Assembly: GCF_035946395.1 (NCBI RefSeq)
Contig: NZ_DASYZI010000373.1
Span: 1-64,000 of the forward strand
DNA from: Actinocrinis sp035946395
GTDB taxonomy: Bacteria > Actinomycetota > Actinomycetes > Streptomycetales > Catenulisporaceae
Direction of reading: 5' to 3'
DNA: 64,000 nucleotides
Shown here: positions 43,980 to 51,781 of the stretch, in pieces
Layout of the letters: each line of letters starts with the position of its first letter
Numbering within the stretch: the first letter of the stretch is position 1
Program-made: the position numbers and the translations under genes
The notes under the pieces: model-generated
Seen by the model: only the letters and a program-made list of their open reading frames with translations
Database searches by the model: none
Told to the model about the DNA's origin: nothing

Positions 43980-44240
43980 GTGTCGTACTTTCATCCTGCC
44001 CGGAAACGACGCACGCCGCCGCCGGACCTGCCCGATCCGGACCCGCGGCCAACGTCCGCCTGGCCTTGGACGCTGCTGGCCGTGGCCGCGCTCGGGATCG
44101 AAGTCCCGACCGCGGTGGTGTTGTCCGTGCTGCATGTCCCGATCGCTGCGGTGCTTACGCTGATCGGCGGGGCGTCGCTGGTCACGGTAGCCGCCGTCGA
44201 CCAGATCCACCGACTGCTGCGCGATAGTGGGACCTCGTGA
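43980..44240 (+). CDS. Small membrane protein with two predicted helices
   Basis: This is an 86-residue protein from GTG 43980 with an AAGGAG site 6 nt upstream. A basic/Pro-rich N-terminus (residues 1-32) precedes two hydrophobic helices at about residues 33-53 and 56-75. The GTG of the next gene overlaps its stop (GTGA), so the two are co-translated. Similar membrane/regulator pairs are frequent on actinomycete plasmids. Confidence 0.7.
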   Translation: MSYFHPARKRRTPPPDLPDPDPRPTSAWPWTLLAVAALGIEVPTAVVLSVLHVPIAAVLTLIGGASLVTVAAVDQIHRLLRDSGTS

Positions 44241-45007
44241 GCGACTCCACGAGGCGGCGCTACGGGACGGAGAACGATCTGCGCTACGGCGTCATGCTTG
44301 TGGCCAGGGATTTGCCGGTGATCGCAGAATCACTCAGCCGACACAAGGAGAAGCCCCGGTTGATCATCCCGTCCACGGGCGAACCCACGACCAACCCCTT
44401 CTACGGTGTCTCCATCAGCGTGATTCTGAGGCATACGCGCAGGGTGCTGGACCAGCAGAGAGTCACGTACCGGGACATCGGCCACCAGGCGTGGTACGCG
44501 GCGGAGACCGTGCGGGCCCAGGTATCGGGCCGCAGGACACTGGCACCGAAAACCGCCGAGGCGATCTCGGTCCTGCTTGGAGGCCCGGACGGTGCATGGT
44601 CGGCGGCACGGAAGCCCGAACACTCGCGCAGTCACTGCGTTGTTCCCGCGGAAGTGCCCCGCCCTGTCGAGCCGTCCGGGCGGTCGCTTCCTCCGGATCC
44701 GACAGCGGCAACAACGACGGGGCAGTTTCATGCGAAGCTGGTCGAACTCAAGGTGTGGGCCGGCGATCCGAGCCTGCGCCAGCTGGCCGCCCGGCGCGAC
44801 CAACTCGCGCGCAGCAGCCTCAGTGACATGCTGCGCCGCGCCGCTCGACTGCCGCGTTACGACCTGCTGCGCGAGTACGTCATTGCATGCGGTGCCCTTG
44901 ACCAGTGGCCCCTATGGGACTTGGCCTGGCAGCGACTAAAAAGCCGGGCAAGCGCCACGGACTGCCCGCGGCTGACAACCGACGCGCAGTCAAGGGCAGA
45001 AACGTGA
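44237..45007 (+). CDS. Helix-turn-helix regulator-like protein
   Basis: This is a 256-residue protein. The stretch FHAKLVELKVWAGDPSLRQL followed by ARRDQLARSSLSDMLRR and YVIACG resembles the compact HTH domain common in actinomycete regulators, here at the C-terminus (about residues 165-235). The N-terminal half has a second HTH-like part (AETVRAQVSGRRTLAPKTAEAISVLL). It is coupled to the membrane protein by a 4-nt overlap. A membrane-linked regulator is a fair guess. Confidence 0.65.
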   Translation: MSDSTRRRYGTENDLRYGVMLVARDLPVIAESLSRHKEKPRLIIPSTGEPTTNPFYGVSISVILRHTRRVLDQQRVTYRDIGHQAWYAAETVRAQVSGRRTLAPKTAEAISVLLGGPDGAWSAARKPEHSRSHCVVPAEVPRPVEPSGRSLPPDPTAATTTGQFHAKLVELKVWAGDPSLRQLAARRDQLARSSLSDMLRRAARLPRYDLLREYVIACGALDQWPLWDLAWQRLKSRASATDCPRLTTDAQSRAET

Positions 45008-45314
45008 CGTGGCCCTGGACACGAACCCGTCGAACCGCAGGACTGAATTGTGTCGCTCGACAGCGACGGTGCGCTGCGACGAAAGCCGAGTGTGTTCGTT
45101 CTCGCATTCGCCTGCGCTAGATTCGCGGTGCCCTTACAGTAGCGCCAGTACCCGCAGATGCGGATGCAATTGCCGATCGCAGGTCACGGCACACTGAAAA
45201 CTCAACAGCCACATCGGTACTCCGGCCGGTCCCCCACGCTGCGCAATAGACGGCCGTCGGCGAAGCCGCCCCGCGAACCTCGTGGGGCACGGTGGAACCG
45301 GAAAGGAGGAACTG

Positions 45315-45431
45315 ATGGACGATCAGCCCAAGCAGAAGAAGGAGGTGCCGGACACGAGGCTGGAGTGGGTCAAGGTTTTCGCCACTCTCGCCGACGCCGC
45401 CTCCCGCATCCTCGATCTCCTGCGCCGCTGA
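45315..45431 (+). CDS. 38-residue small protein with strong ribosome site
   Basis: ATG 45315 follows GGAAAGGAGGAA and opens 38 codons ending at TGA 45429-45431. The first 12 residues are charged (DDQPKQKKEV); the rest forms one amphipathic helix (LEWVKVFATLADAASRILDLLRR is the region). A strong terminator lies 4 nt past the stop, so this is a complete single-gene unit. The upstream 307 nt (45008-45314) hold no other gene and must contain its promoter and a GCCCC/GGGGC leader hairpin. Function unknown; a small regulator or membrane-active peptide is possible. Confidence 0.7.
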   Translation: MDDQPKQKKEVPDTRLEWVKVFATLADAASRILDLLRR

Positions 45432-45435
45432 TCAC

Positions 45436-45473
45436 GAAGACCTCCCGCCGAAGAGAGCGGCGGGGAGGTCTTC
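45436..45473 (+). terminator. Strong terminator after the 38-residue gene
   Basis: A 15-bp stem (arms 45436-45450 and 45458-45473, one bulged G) with a 7-nt loop starts 4 nt after the stop codon. It is one of the clearest terminators in the window. Confidence 0.85.
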
Positions 45474-45576
45474 ACCCATTGCAGCACAGCCACATTCCCT
45501 GGCGCAGCACTTCACCGAACCACGCCAGGAAGTCGGCGCGTGGCGCACACCGGTTGCGTGACCGGATCAGGGCTCG

Positions 45577-46026
45577 ATGGTGCGGCGCAATCGCTGCGTG
45601 ACTGGCTCGACCGCACGCTTCACCCATCTGGCCGCGCCCGAGGTGACCGCTCACCTGACCGGCAGTGTTGCGAGGTGGGCCGAGCAGTACGGCTACTGGG
45701 TGCAGCGTGAGGTGCCGCCGCCTGGTGTCGCAGACAGAAGGCTGGATCTTCGCGTGGCGCACCCGGCCGAAGGTAGGGCGATCAGCATCGAGATAGACCG
45801 CGGCAACAAGCGCTGGAGCCTGGAGAAGGTGGTGGCCGTGGCCGAGCACGGCGACCTCGCCTTGTGGGTGCGCTGGCCCACGGCGTCGGTCCCGCTCTCT
45901 GTCCCCCCGGGCGTGCGGCTGATCCGTCTCGGGGTGATCCGGTACCGCAGGCGCGTCAGCCTCCAACCAGGATGCTGCCAGCTTGTCGGCCACGGCGCGG
46001 CAGCCGGCGACGCCTCTCGCACGTGA
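45577..46026 (+). CDS. Possible PD-(D/E)XK-type nuclease-like protein
   Basis: This is a 149-residue protein. The stretch RRLDLRVAHPAEGRAISIEI followed by DRGNKRWSLEKV and ALWVRW fits the strand-turn-strand of restriction-like folds (Asp, then ExD, with a Lys later). The match is by pattern only. Third bases are G/C-rich throughout, supporting a real gene. The next gene is convergent, 141 nt away. Confidence 0.5.
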   Translation: MVRRNRCVTGSTARFTHLAAPEVTAHLTGSVARWAEQYGYWVQREVPPPGVADRRLDLRVAHPAEGRAISIEIDRGNKRWSLEKVVAVAEHGDLALWVRWPTASVPLSVPPGVRLIRLGVIRYRRRVSLQPGCCQLVGHGAAAGDASRT

Positions 46027-46167
46027 CCGGCCGCGAGCGTTGCGCGGACGGTAGTCGGGATCGGCGCGTCATCTCGGCCCACTCGTCGTCTGCCAAGGTG
46101 CAGCGGCCATCCGCGCCGAGTGCTTCGGCGGACTGCGGGGTACGATCCGGTGTGCTCTGAGCACTGG

Positions 46168-46602
46168 TCAGCGCGTGGCACCGCCGGCGAACTGGACGGG
46201 CAGGATCCGCGCGGTGCGTCCGCGTAGGCGGTGGTTGAGGGTGAACTGCGCATCGCCGATGCCGTCCTCCCAGGTCTCCAGCCGCCACGCCGCGCCGTGG
46301 CGGGTGTCGTGCAGCACGGCGACGGCGTAGGGGAAGTCGTTCAGGGCGCTGCTGCGCCGTTCGACGAGCCTGCCGTCGGGCAGCACGATGTACGCGGCGG
46401 CGGGGCCCTCGGCCATGCAGTGGTAGCAGGTGACGTGTTCGGCGTTGTCGGTGACGCGGTTGGGGGCGCCGATGGCGAACAGGCCGCAGCGGGTCAGTTC
46501 CCCGTCCTGGGCGCTGCGGTCGCGCAGGTGGGTGGGGAAGCCGAAGCGGATCTCGATCGGGTCGGCCTGGTCTGGGTGCTGCGTTGCGGGTGCGGGGGTC
46601 AT
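46168..46602 (-). CDS. Hypothetical plasmid protein with a CxxC site
   Basis: This is a 144-residue protein from ATG 46602 with a weak GGAAA site. A CGLF...CYHC arrangement near residues 39-63 could bind zinc. It is followed by beta-rich sequence (AAAYIVLPDGRLVERR). A CAAGG-type repeat copy lies 87 nt upstream. No family was recognised. Confidence 0.6.
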   Translation of the reverse strand: MTPAPATQHPDQADPIEIRFGFPTHLRDRSAQDGELTRCGLFAIGAPNRVTDNAEHVTCYHCMAEGPAAAYIVLPDGRLVERRSSALNDFPYAVAVLHDTRHGAAWRLETWEDGIGDAQFTLNHRLRGRTARILPVQFAGGATR

Positions 46603-46688
46603 GGTCGGTTGTTTCCGTTCTGGTTCGGGCCGGGTGGCCTGCGGGTGGTGGCCGGGGGCGGTCGAGCGCGCGGGCCCGAATGCGGTGG

Positions 46689-46741
46689 GAAGGCTCGCGC
46701 GCAGCGCGACCGCGAAGCGGCCTTGGCCTTCGTGCCGTCGG
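46689..46741 (-). repeat. CAAGG-family inverted-repeat element, copy 3
   Basis: GAAGGC at 46689-46694 and GCCTTC at 46736-46741 enclose CCGCTTCGCGG on the minus strand. One arm has changed from CAAGG to GAAGG and the other from CCTTG to CCTTC, a compensating pair that supports pairing. It lies 87 nt before gene 46168-46602. Confidence 0.7.
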
Positions 46742-46822
46742 GGCCGGGTGCTTCGCTCGCGGGCCACCACCCGGGCCTGCGGCAACCGCAGACGGGGGAC
46801 GGCCCGTGTCGGTCCACCGGGA

Positions 46823-47152
46823 TCAGCTCTCGTCGAGGGCGATCAGCAGCGGCAGTTCGCGCGGCCCGCCGCCGTAGCGGGTACGCGCGGTGCGCTCGGA
46901 GATCCCGAGGGCGGCGGCGACGGCCTCAAGGCCGGGGCCGGCGTATAGGTCGTAGGTGACGGTTTGCTCGGTCAGCGCGTCGAGCAGGCGGCGCAGGGTG
47001 ATCGTGACCGGGGTGTAGCCGCCGGGAGGCGGGGTCGGGCCGGTGATCGTCTCGACCGTTGCGGTCAGGGTGTTGGCGGCGTCGCGTACGCGGTCGGCGA
47101 GGTGTTCGGCGAGCGCGGCGGCGGGATTGAACGGGTGAGAGTTCGCGGGCAT
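46823..47152 (-). CDS. Small protein with C-terminal HTH
   Basis: This is a 109-residue protein from ATG 47152 with AGGAG upstream. The C-terminal part AAALGISERTARTRYGGG is a good helix-turn-helix. The N-terminal half is Ala-rich helices and a Pro/Gly turn (TGPTPPPGGYTP). It follows the DUF2637 gene on the same strand with a 12-bp hairpin between. It is a probable DNA-binding plasmid regulator. Confidence 0.65.
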   Translation of the reverse strand: MPANSHPFNPAAALAEHLADRVRDAANTLTATVETITGPTPPPGGYTPVTITLRRLLDALTEQTVTYDLYAGPGLEAVAAALGISERTARTRYGGGPRELPLLIALDES

Positions 47153-47184
47153 GAAGACTCCTGATACGAGGCGGGATATGAGGT

Positions 47185-47212
47185 GGTCCGGCCGGGCGAT
47201 CCCGGCCGGACC
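47185..47212 (-). terminator. Perfect 12-bp hairpin after the DUF2637 gene
   Basis: GGTCCGGCCGGG (47185-47196) pairs with CCCGGCCGGACC (47201-47212) around a CGAT loop, 2 nt after the DUF2637 stop. It is likely a terminator or attenuator. Confidence 0.7.
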
Positions 47213-47214
47213 GG

Positions 47215-48063
47215 TCAGGCACGGGTGCCGGCCGGGACGAGAACGGCGGCGGCGTCCTGCGGCGGGTCGGCGGGGACCGGGCCGTCCTGGGCGGCCAGGC
47301 GGGCGGTGTGCTGGCGTAGGCGGCGGTTGAGCTCGGTGGCCTTGTCGGTGCCGATGCTCAGTGCCTCGCGCAGCGCGTCGCGGGTGATCGGGCGTCCCCG
47401 CTCGGCGCGGTGCGCGGCGTCCAGGCGCAATGCCCTGGCCCACAATCCGGCCTCGTCGCGGCCGCCTGCGGATCGCTGCTCGTGTTGCTCGGGCGGCTGC
47501 GGCGCGGCGCGCAGGTTGTCGGCGTGCTCGCCCTCGGCGCTCGCCTCTCTGGCGAACCCAGCGAGAGGTAGCGGGGATTCGTCCTGCTGCGCGTCCGCGC
47601 TCTGCAGGACGGGGTCGGCCTCGTCCTGTGCGAGGGGGGTGTGGATCTGCCGCAGCAGCCACGGGCCGACGTCGGCCCAGCAGATCAGCAGCACGGGGCC
47701 GATCGCATCGACCGCGGCGGTACCGTACCGGCCCCGGGTGATCGCGTCCGCCGTGTTCAGCGCGAGGGTCAGCAGGCCGCACAGGATCAGCAGTCGACGC
47801 GGCTTGGACAGTTGCCCGTCGCTGTAGCCGAGCAAGGCGAGGTACCGCACGCCGAGCAGCAGCCCGACCACGCTCAGGTCCACCGAGGGACCGATTAGCC
47901 AGGCGATCCAGCCCTCGATACCCAGACTTATGCACAGCCTGTGTGCATTGCCGAAACAGAACGCGAACGAGAGCGCGGCGATGAGCAGGGTGATGGCCGT
48001 GACGGTCCAGCGGGTCAGCCCCGCGTTGGGCGGGGCTGACGCTGGGGTGCGTTGCGCGCTCAC
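47215..48063 (-). CDS. DUF2637 (SpdB-like) plasmid spread protein
   Basis: This is a 282-residue protein with four hydrophobic segments in residues 20-135 (TAITLLIAALSFAFCFG; WLIGPSVDLSVVGLLLG and two more), the DUF2637 layout. The C-terminal part is an Ala/Gln/Arg-rich linker and a helix-turn-helix-like end. Such proteins are carried by Streptomyces conjugative plasmids and linked to intramycelial spread. Its GTG overlaps the stop of the broken upstream gene (GTGA). Confidence 0.8.
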   Translation of the reverse strand: MSAQRTPASAPPNAGLTRWTVTAITLLIAALSFAFCFGNAHRLCISLGIEGWIAWLIGPSVDLSVVGLLLGVRYLALLGYSDGQLSKPRRLLILCGLLTLALNTADAITRGRYGTAAVDAIGPVLLICWADVGPWLLRQIHTPLAQDEADPVLQSADAQQDESPLPLAGFAREASAEGEHADNLRAAPQPPEQHEQRSAGGRDEAGLWARALRLDAAHRAERGRPITRDALREALSIGTDKATELNRRLRQHTARLAAQDGPVPADPPQDAAAVLVPAGTRA

Positions 48064-48767
48064 GCTGTGCTCTCCAGGCCGTCCGTGTCGTCGGCTTCCT
48101 CGGCGGCCTCGTAGTTGTGGTGGCCGATGCCGCGCTCGATCGTCGCGTGTGCGTCGGCGCCGACGTGGTCGAGCAGGTGCATCAGGTCACACGCCAGGTC
48201 TCCGGCCATTTCCGCGACCAGGTCGGCACCGGCGCCGTGCCGACGCTGCACGGTGGACTGTCCGTAGGCGGCCAGGGCTCGGGCGGCCCACGCCGCCCGG
48301 TCGAGGTTGTCCGGGTAGTGCGGATTCCAGGTCGGCAGGTCGAGCGGGTCCGGGTCGTCCTGGGTTGGGGAGGTCGGCAGGGGGTGGACTGCCCCGAGGT
48401 CCGGGTTAGTGGCCTGGCTGAGCAGGTCGGAATCGACGCTGGCCGCGCGTGCGTCCTCGACGGCGCGGCGCAGGTCGCTGACAGCTGTCCGGATCCGTTT
48501 GGCATGTACGTAGGCCGGGGCGTGGGTTGGCTGCGGCCATGAGGCGTTGGTCGCCCAGTTCGGTTGAGTCAGCCTGCGTACGTGGGTGGGGCGGCCAGCG
48601 AGGTCGGCGCGGGCGTTGGTGGCGCTTTAGACGATGGTGTCCAGGCTGGTGGTCGATCCCCAGTCGAGCAGGGTGCCGCTGGCTGCGTCGAGTACTTCGT
48701 AGTGGATGACGGATTCGGCGGGAGCGGGCGCAGGGCTGGCGGCGCGGTGCAGTGAGGGAGGCTTCAT
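48060..48767 (-). pseudogene. Gene split by an in-frame TAA
   Basis: From ATG 48767 a frame of 46 codons (ending SLDTIV) meets TAA 48627-48629. The same frame then runs on without a further stop for 188 codons to 48060. It has no ATG, GTG or TTG start until an internal GTG at 48251, and G/C-rich third positions continue across the stop. One C-to-T change (CAA to TAA) would explain it. The full product would have about 235 residues, with an acidic, His-rich C-terminus (GIGHHNYEAAEEADDTDGL). A hairpin of the ATGCCG family sits at the normal distance before ATG 48767. A sequencing error or readthrough is possible. Confidence 0.65.
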
Positions 48768-48805
48768 GGCGGTGGTGCCTTCATGGTGGTTGGTGGCTTT
48801 GGGGA

Positions 48806-48839
48806 CCTGGCCGGGCGGGATGCCGCCCGCCCGGCCAGG
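48806..48839 (-). promoter_or_regulatory. ATGCCG-loop leader hairpin, copy 1
   Basis: A perfect 14-bp stem (48806-48819 / 48826-48839) has the loop ATGCCG on the plus strand (CGGCAT in the mRNA). It ends 39 nt before ATG 48767. In the mRNA it is followed by CCCCAAAG and CCACCAACC. Three other copies have the same loop, spacing and following motif but different stems. Confidence 0.75.
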
Positions 48840-48884
48840 GACGAAGGGGGATAAGGTCCGCCGGTCGCCCGGCGCGGGTGAGGG

Positions 48885-49307
48885 TTAAACTCCGGCGGTC
48901 TGCCAGGCGGCGTCGGTGTCGGCGGGGGCCTGGGTGCCGCGCTGGGCCTTGGACGGCTTGGCGACGGCGTATTTGACGGACGGGCCGATCTCCTCGATGT
49001 CCATCTCGATCACGCTGCGCTTGTTGCCGTCGCGGTCGTCGTAGGTGCGCTGCTTGAGCTTGCCGTGGGCGATGACGCGGGCGCCCTTATCCAGGGACTC
49101 GGCCAGGTTCTCGGCACCGTTGTTCTTCCAGACGGTGCCGCGCACGAAGGTGGTCTCCCCGTCCTTCCACTCGTTGCTGGAGCGGTCGAAGTACCGCTCG
49201 GTCGATGCGATGGTTACGGACGCAACGGCGGTTCCGGACTGGGTGAAGCGCAACTGCGGGTCCTCGGTGAGGTTGCCGACGACGGTGATGGCGGTGGTGA
49301 TGCTCAT
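48885..49307 (-). CDS. ssb: Single-stranded DNA-binding protein
   Basis: This is a 140-residue protein from ATG 49307 with AAAGG upstream. The SSB OB-fold is clear: TVVGNLTEDPQLRFTQSGTA, then ERYFDRSSNEWKDGETTFVR and KGARVIAHGKLKQRTYDDRDG. The usual acidic C-terminal tip (DDDIPF type) is missing. It is a plasmid-type SSB, expected to protect single-stranded DNA during transfer or replication. A CAAGG element lies 105 nt upstream. Confidence 0.9.
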   Translation of the reverse strand: MSITTAITVVGNLTEDPQLRFTQSGTAVASVTIASTERYFDRSSNEWKDGETTFVRGTVWKNNGAENLAESLDKGARVIAHGKLKQRTYDDRDGNKRSVIEMDIEEIGPSVKYAVAKPSKAQRGTQAPADTDAAWQTAGV

Positions 49308-49411
49308 GCGGATGCCTTTCTGCGGATCTCGCCCGGGTGGGCGGGTGCCGGGGCGGCCGGCCTGGTCGTGGTGACGGGCCACCGGATAAGTCCGCGGGTT
49401 CTGGTCCGGGG

Positions 49412-49455
49412 CAAGGGCGCGAGCGCAGCTCGCCCGCGCAGCGGCGTGGCCCTTG
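49412..49455 (-). repeat. CAAGG-family inverted-repeat element, copy 4
   Basis: CAAGGGC at 49412-49418 and GCCCTTG at 49449-49455 enclose the CCGCTGCGCGG core. It lies 105 nt before the ssb start. The rest of 49308-49822 (515 nt) shows no gene I can support, though short plus-strand stretches have Cys pairs. Confidence 0.7.
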
Positions 49456-49822
49456 CGGCGGGCCGGGCCCGTGGACTCCGCTGGGCGAGGAACCAACGAC
49501 CCGCCGCACCGGCTCACCTCAAGCCGGACCAACCCGCTGGAGGCGTCGGCGTGCGTTGCAATTGCGGTCCGTCTCGGTGCCCCGTGGTGGCGGTGTCTTC
49601 ACCAGATCGGGCGGCGGTCACGGAGACTCGCACGCCCGAGCCGACCGGTACAGACACGGGGAGACCCGGAAATCACCGTGTGCCGGCGATGCGGGAGGCA
49701 GCGATCACGAGCGTGGCCCGGAGCCGAGGAGGGCCGCACGTGGTTCCTGCGGTGCTCTGCCTCGTCGACGGGCGATGGGAGGGTTTGGGCGAGCGTGCTT
49801 CGAGGCGCGGGCGGGTCGCCCG

Positions 49823-50281
49823 TCAGATCGCTGACTCGCCGCCGGTCTGGTCGGCCTCGGTACCGTTCTCGGCCACGACGAGCTTGGCGATTGTCAGGAT
49901 GCGGGCTGCCACTGCGGCGCTGACCGGGCGTCCGAGCCCGGCCAATCCGTCTTGCACGGCGCGGGCGCTTAGCTCCCGTCCTGCGCGCATCCAGCCGAGC
50001 ACGGCGTGCAGCCGTTCATCGTCTTCGTACGGGTGCGCTTTGGCGTGCCGGCTGGGTGTTCCCGCCGGGCGTCCTTGCCCCGGTGTGCGCTGGTACTGCG
50101 CGAACCACGCGGTCCACTCGTCTTCGTACCAGGCCAGGGGCTTGCCGCCGGGGTTGGCCGCCTCGGGGTGCCCGGTGCTCGCCCGGTTGCGGTAGGTCCA
50201 CTTGAGCGTGGCCAGCGGTACGCCGCGTTCGGTCAGCTCGGCCCGGGTCACCACGCGGCGGCCGTGGATGCTGCTCGGCAC
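49823..50281 (-). CDS. DNA-binding protein, excisionase/MerR-like HTH
   Basis: This is a 152-residue protein from GTG 50281 with AGGAGG upstream. Residues 8-60 (VVTRAELTERGVPLATLKWT followed by a basic turn and PLAWYEDEWTAWF) match the winged-helix used in excisionase and MerR-type proteins. The C-terminal part is helical. It could be an excisionase or a plasmid regulator. Most of the 270-nt upstream stretch to 50551 is non-coding. Confidence 0.65.
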   Translation of the reverse strand: MPSSIHGRRVVTRAELTERGVPLATLKWTYRNRASTGHPEAANPGGKPLAWYEDEWTAWFAQYQRTPGQGRPAGTPSRHAKAHPYEDDERLHAVLGWMRAGRELSARAVQDGLAGLGRPVSAAVAARILTIAKLVVAENGTEADQTGGESAI

Positions 50282-50474
50282 CGTCGCCTCCTGGGGACCG
50301 GGCCGGGGCACCGGCCGTCGGGATTCGTCGCGCCGATGGTGTCATACGCGGCCCGTCGTGTGCACTGACCTGGCCGTCTGGACGGTGCGGCAGGCGCGAC
50401 CGAGTAGACTCGCAGCACGTTCCGCGCCGTATGAAAGGCACCGGTTGGTTGCTTTTGGGGACGGCGCGGGGCCA

Positions 50475-50532
50475 GATGGCCGACAGAGCCTTATGCCAAA
50501 GGCGCCGCCTGCGGGCGAACCTGTCGGCCATC
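50475..50532 (-). promoter_or_regulatory. Nested inverted repeat with ATGCCA loop
   Basis: A perfect 12-bp inverted repeat (50475-50486 / 50521-50532) surrounds a small hairpin GCCTT/AAGGC whose loop is ATGCCA (50493-50498). On the minus strand it is followed by CCCCAAAAGCAACC. This looks like a diverged member of the ATGCCG hairpin family but lies 194 nt from the next start, so it may be a remnant. Confidence 0.5.
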
Positions 50533-50551
50533 GCCCTATTTCCCGCTGCGG

Positions 50552-51094
50552 TCACGTCCGATCGCCCCCGTGCGCCGTGGCGGCACGGATGGCCTCGGCC
50601 AGGTACGCGACGGCGGAGATCAGCGAGCGGCGGGCGTCGCGTAGTTCCTCGGCCAGGGTGCGCGGATCGCTGCCGGTCGTGGCGTGGAGCATCATCGCGG
50701 CGGCCTTCATCGCCTGGTGGATGGCGGAGGTCGCCGGATCGACGGAGACGTTCAGCCCGGCCGGGTGCACGATGTTGCAGTAGGTGCTCAGCCGGTAGGC
50801 GATGCCGGAGCGGGGCCGGGCGTGGAACAGGACGCTCAGCGCCTGCCCGTAGCCGCGCACGGTCGGCGGGCTGTAGAGCTCCGCGGGAGCGTACAGATCG
50901 GGGCGCGCGGCGAGCGTGTCGATCGCGGCCGAGAGCACGCCGGTGAACCAGGCGATCTGCGCGCCGGGCGTCAGGTCCCCGGGCGGTTCGTCCTGCATGA
51001 GGACGGCGCGGCACGCCCGGTGCAGTCCTTCGAGGATCACGCGTTGGCCGTTGGTCGGTTCGCCCGGGTTGGGCCGGTCGGTGGAGTCGGTCAT
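50552..51094 (-). CDS. Helical hypothetical protein with ATGCCG leader
   Basis: This is a 180-residue protein from ATG 51094 with GAAGGA nearby. It is mostly helical and Ala-rich, with a RSLISAVAYLAEAIRAA end. No family was recognised. A conserved leader hairpin (51129-51161) ends 35 nt before its start, putting it in the same apparent regulon as the ParB-like, DUF932 and broken genes. Confidence 0.6.
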   Translation of the reverse strand: MTDSTDRPNPGEPTNGQRVILEGLHRACRAVLMQDEPPGDLTPGAQIAWFTGVLSAAIDTLAARPDLYAPAELYSPPTVRGYGQALSVLFHARPRSGIAYRLSTYCNIVHPAGLNVSVDPATSAIHQAMKAAAMMLHATTGSDPRTLAEELRDARRSLISAVAYLAEAIRAATAHGGDRT

Positions 51095-51128
51095 GAGAGT
51101 TTTCCTTCGCGGTCGGTGTTCTTCGGGG

Positions 51129-51161
51129 CGCGCGGGCGGCGATGCCGCGCCGTACCGCGCG
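51129..51161 (-). promoter_or_regulatory. ATGCCG-loop leader hairpin, copy 2
   Basis: A stem of about 13 bp with one bulge and a G-T pair has the loop ATGCCG (51142-51147). It ends 35 nt before ATG 51094; in the mRNA it is followed by CCCCGAAGAACACCGACC. Confidence 0.7.
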
Positions 51162-51200
51162 ATGCGAGTGTGATCAGGGGTCTGTTGTCGCGTGCCGGGT

Positions 51201-51731
51201 TCAGTCGTACGGCGGCAGCGGCAACGGCTGCCAGACCTCTCCGGTCCATAGCTCCCAGGTCACGGTGAGATCCGGCGCGGGCGGATGCTGCTCGTTCAGG
51301 AGCCGGCCGAGGTGCGCGCGTTCCTGCTCGGTGCGGGGCCGCTGCTCGACGTGCGCGTAGTCGACCGTCCAGCCGTCAGCGACCTGCCGGGCGTAGGTGC
51401 CCGCGAGGCCGTGCACGTCGCGGGTCATCACGGTGCTGTCGTACTCTTCCACCAGCAGTTCCATGACGTGTTCGGCCGGGACTGGCGAGCCGTCGCGGGC
51501 GCACGTGGCGGCGAACCGTTCGAAGTCCAGGGTGCTGTAGACGCTGGTGTCGCAGGGGACGAAGCAGGTCGCCGTGCCGCGCCCGTCGTTCTCGAAGGTG
51601 CCGATGCGCGCTCCGTCCAGCTCGACGGCGGCCACCCACGCAACGCCGTGGGAGGTCTCCAGTTCGCTTAGCGCGGTGACGGCCGGGTGCCGGTCGGGAA
51701 CATCGAGGCGGGTGTGAATCAGGGTTGGCAT
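51201..51731 (-). CDS. Hypothetical plasmid protein
   Basis: The protein has 176 residues from ATG 51731, chosen for the GAGGAAC site just before it; ATG 51785, which overlaps the previous stop, is an alternative. It is rich in acidic and aromatic residues, with a Trp-rich end (VTWELWTGEVWQPLPLPPYD). It is last in the three-gene run after the PAPS-reductase-like gene. No family was recognised. Confidence 0.6.
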   Translation of the reverse strand: MPTLIHTRLDVPDRHPAVTALSELETSHGVAWVAAVELDGARIGTFENDGRGTATCFVPCDTSVYSTLDFERFAATCARDGSPVPAEHVMELLVEEYDSTVMTRDVHGLAGTYARQVADGWTVDYAHVEQRPRTEQERAHLGRLLNEQHPPAPDLTVTWELWTGEVWQPLPLPPYD

Positions 51732-51781
51732 AGTGTGTTCCTCGCGATTCTCGGGAGCGTGCGGGGTGTTGGGTGGCTGGG

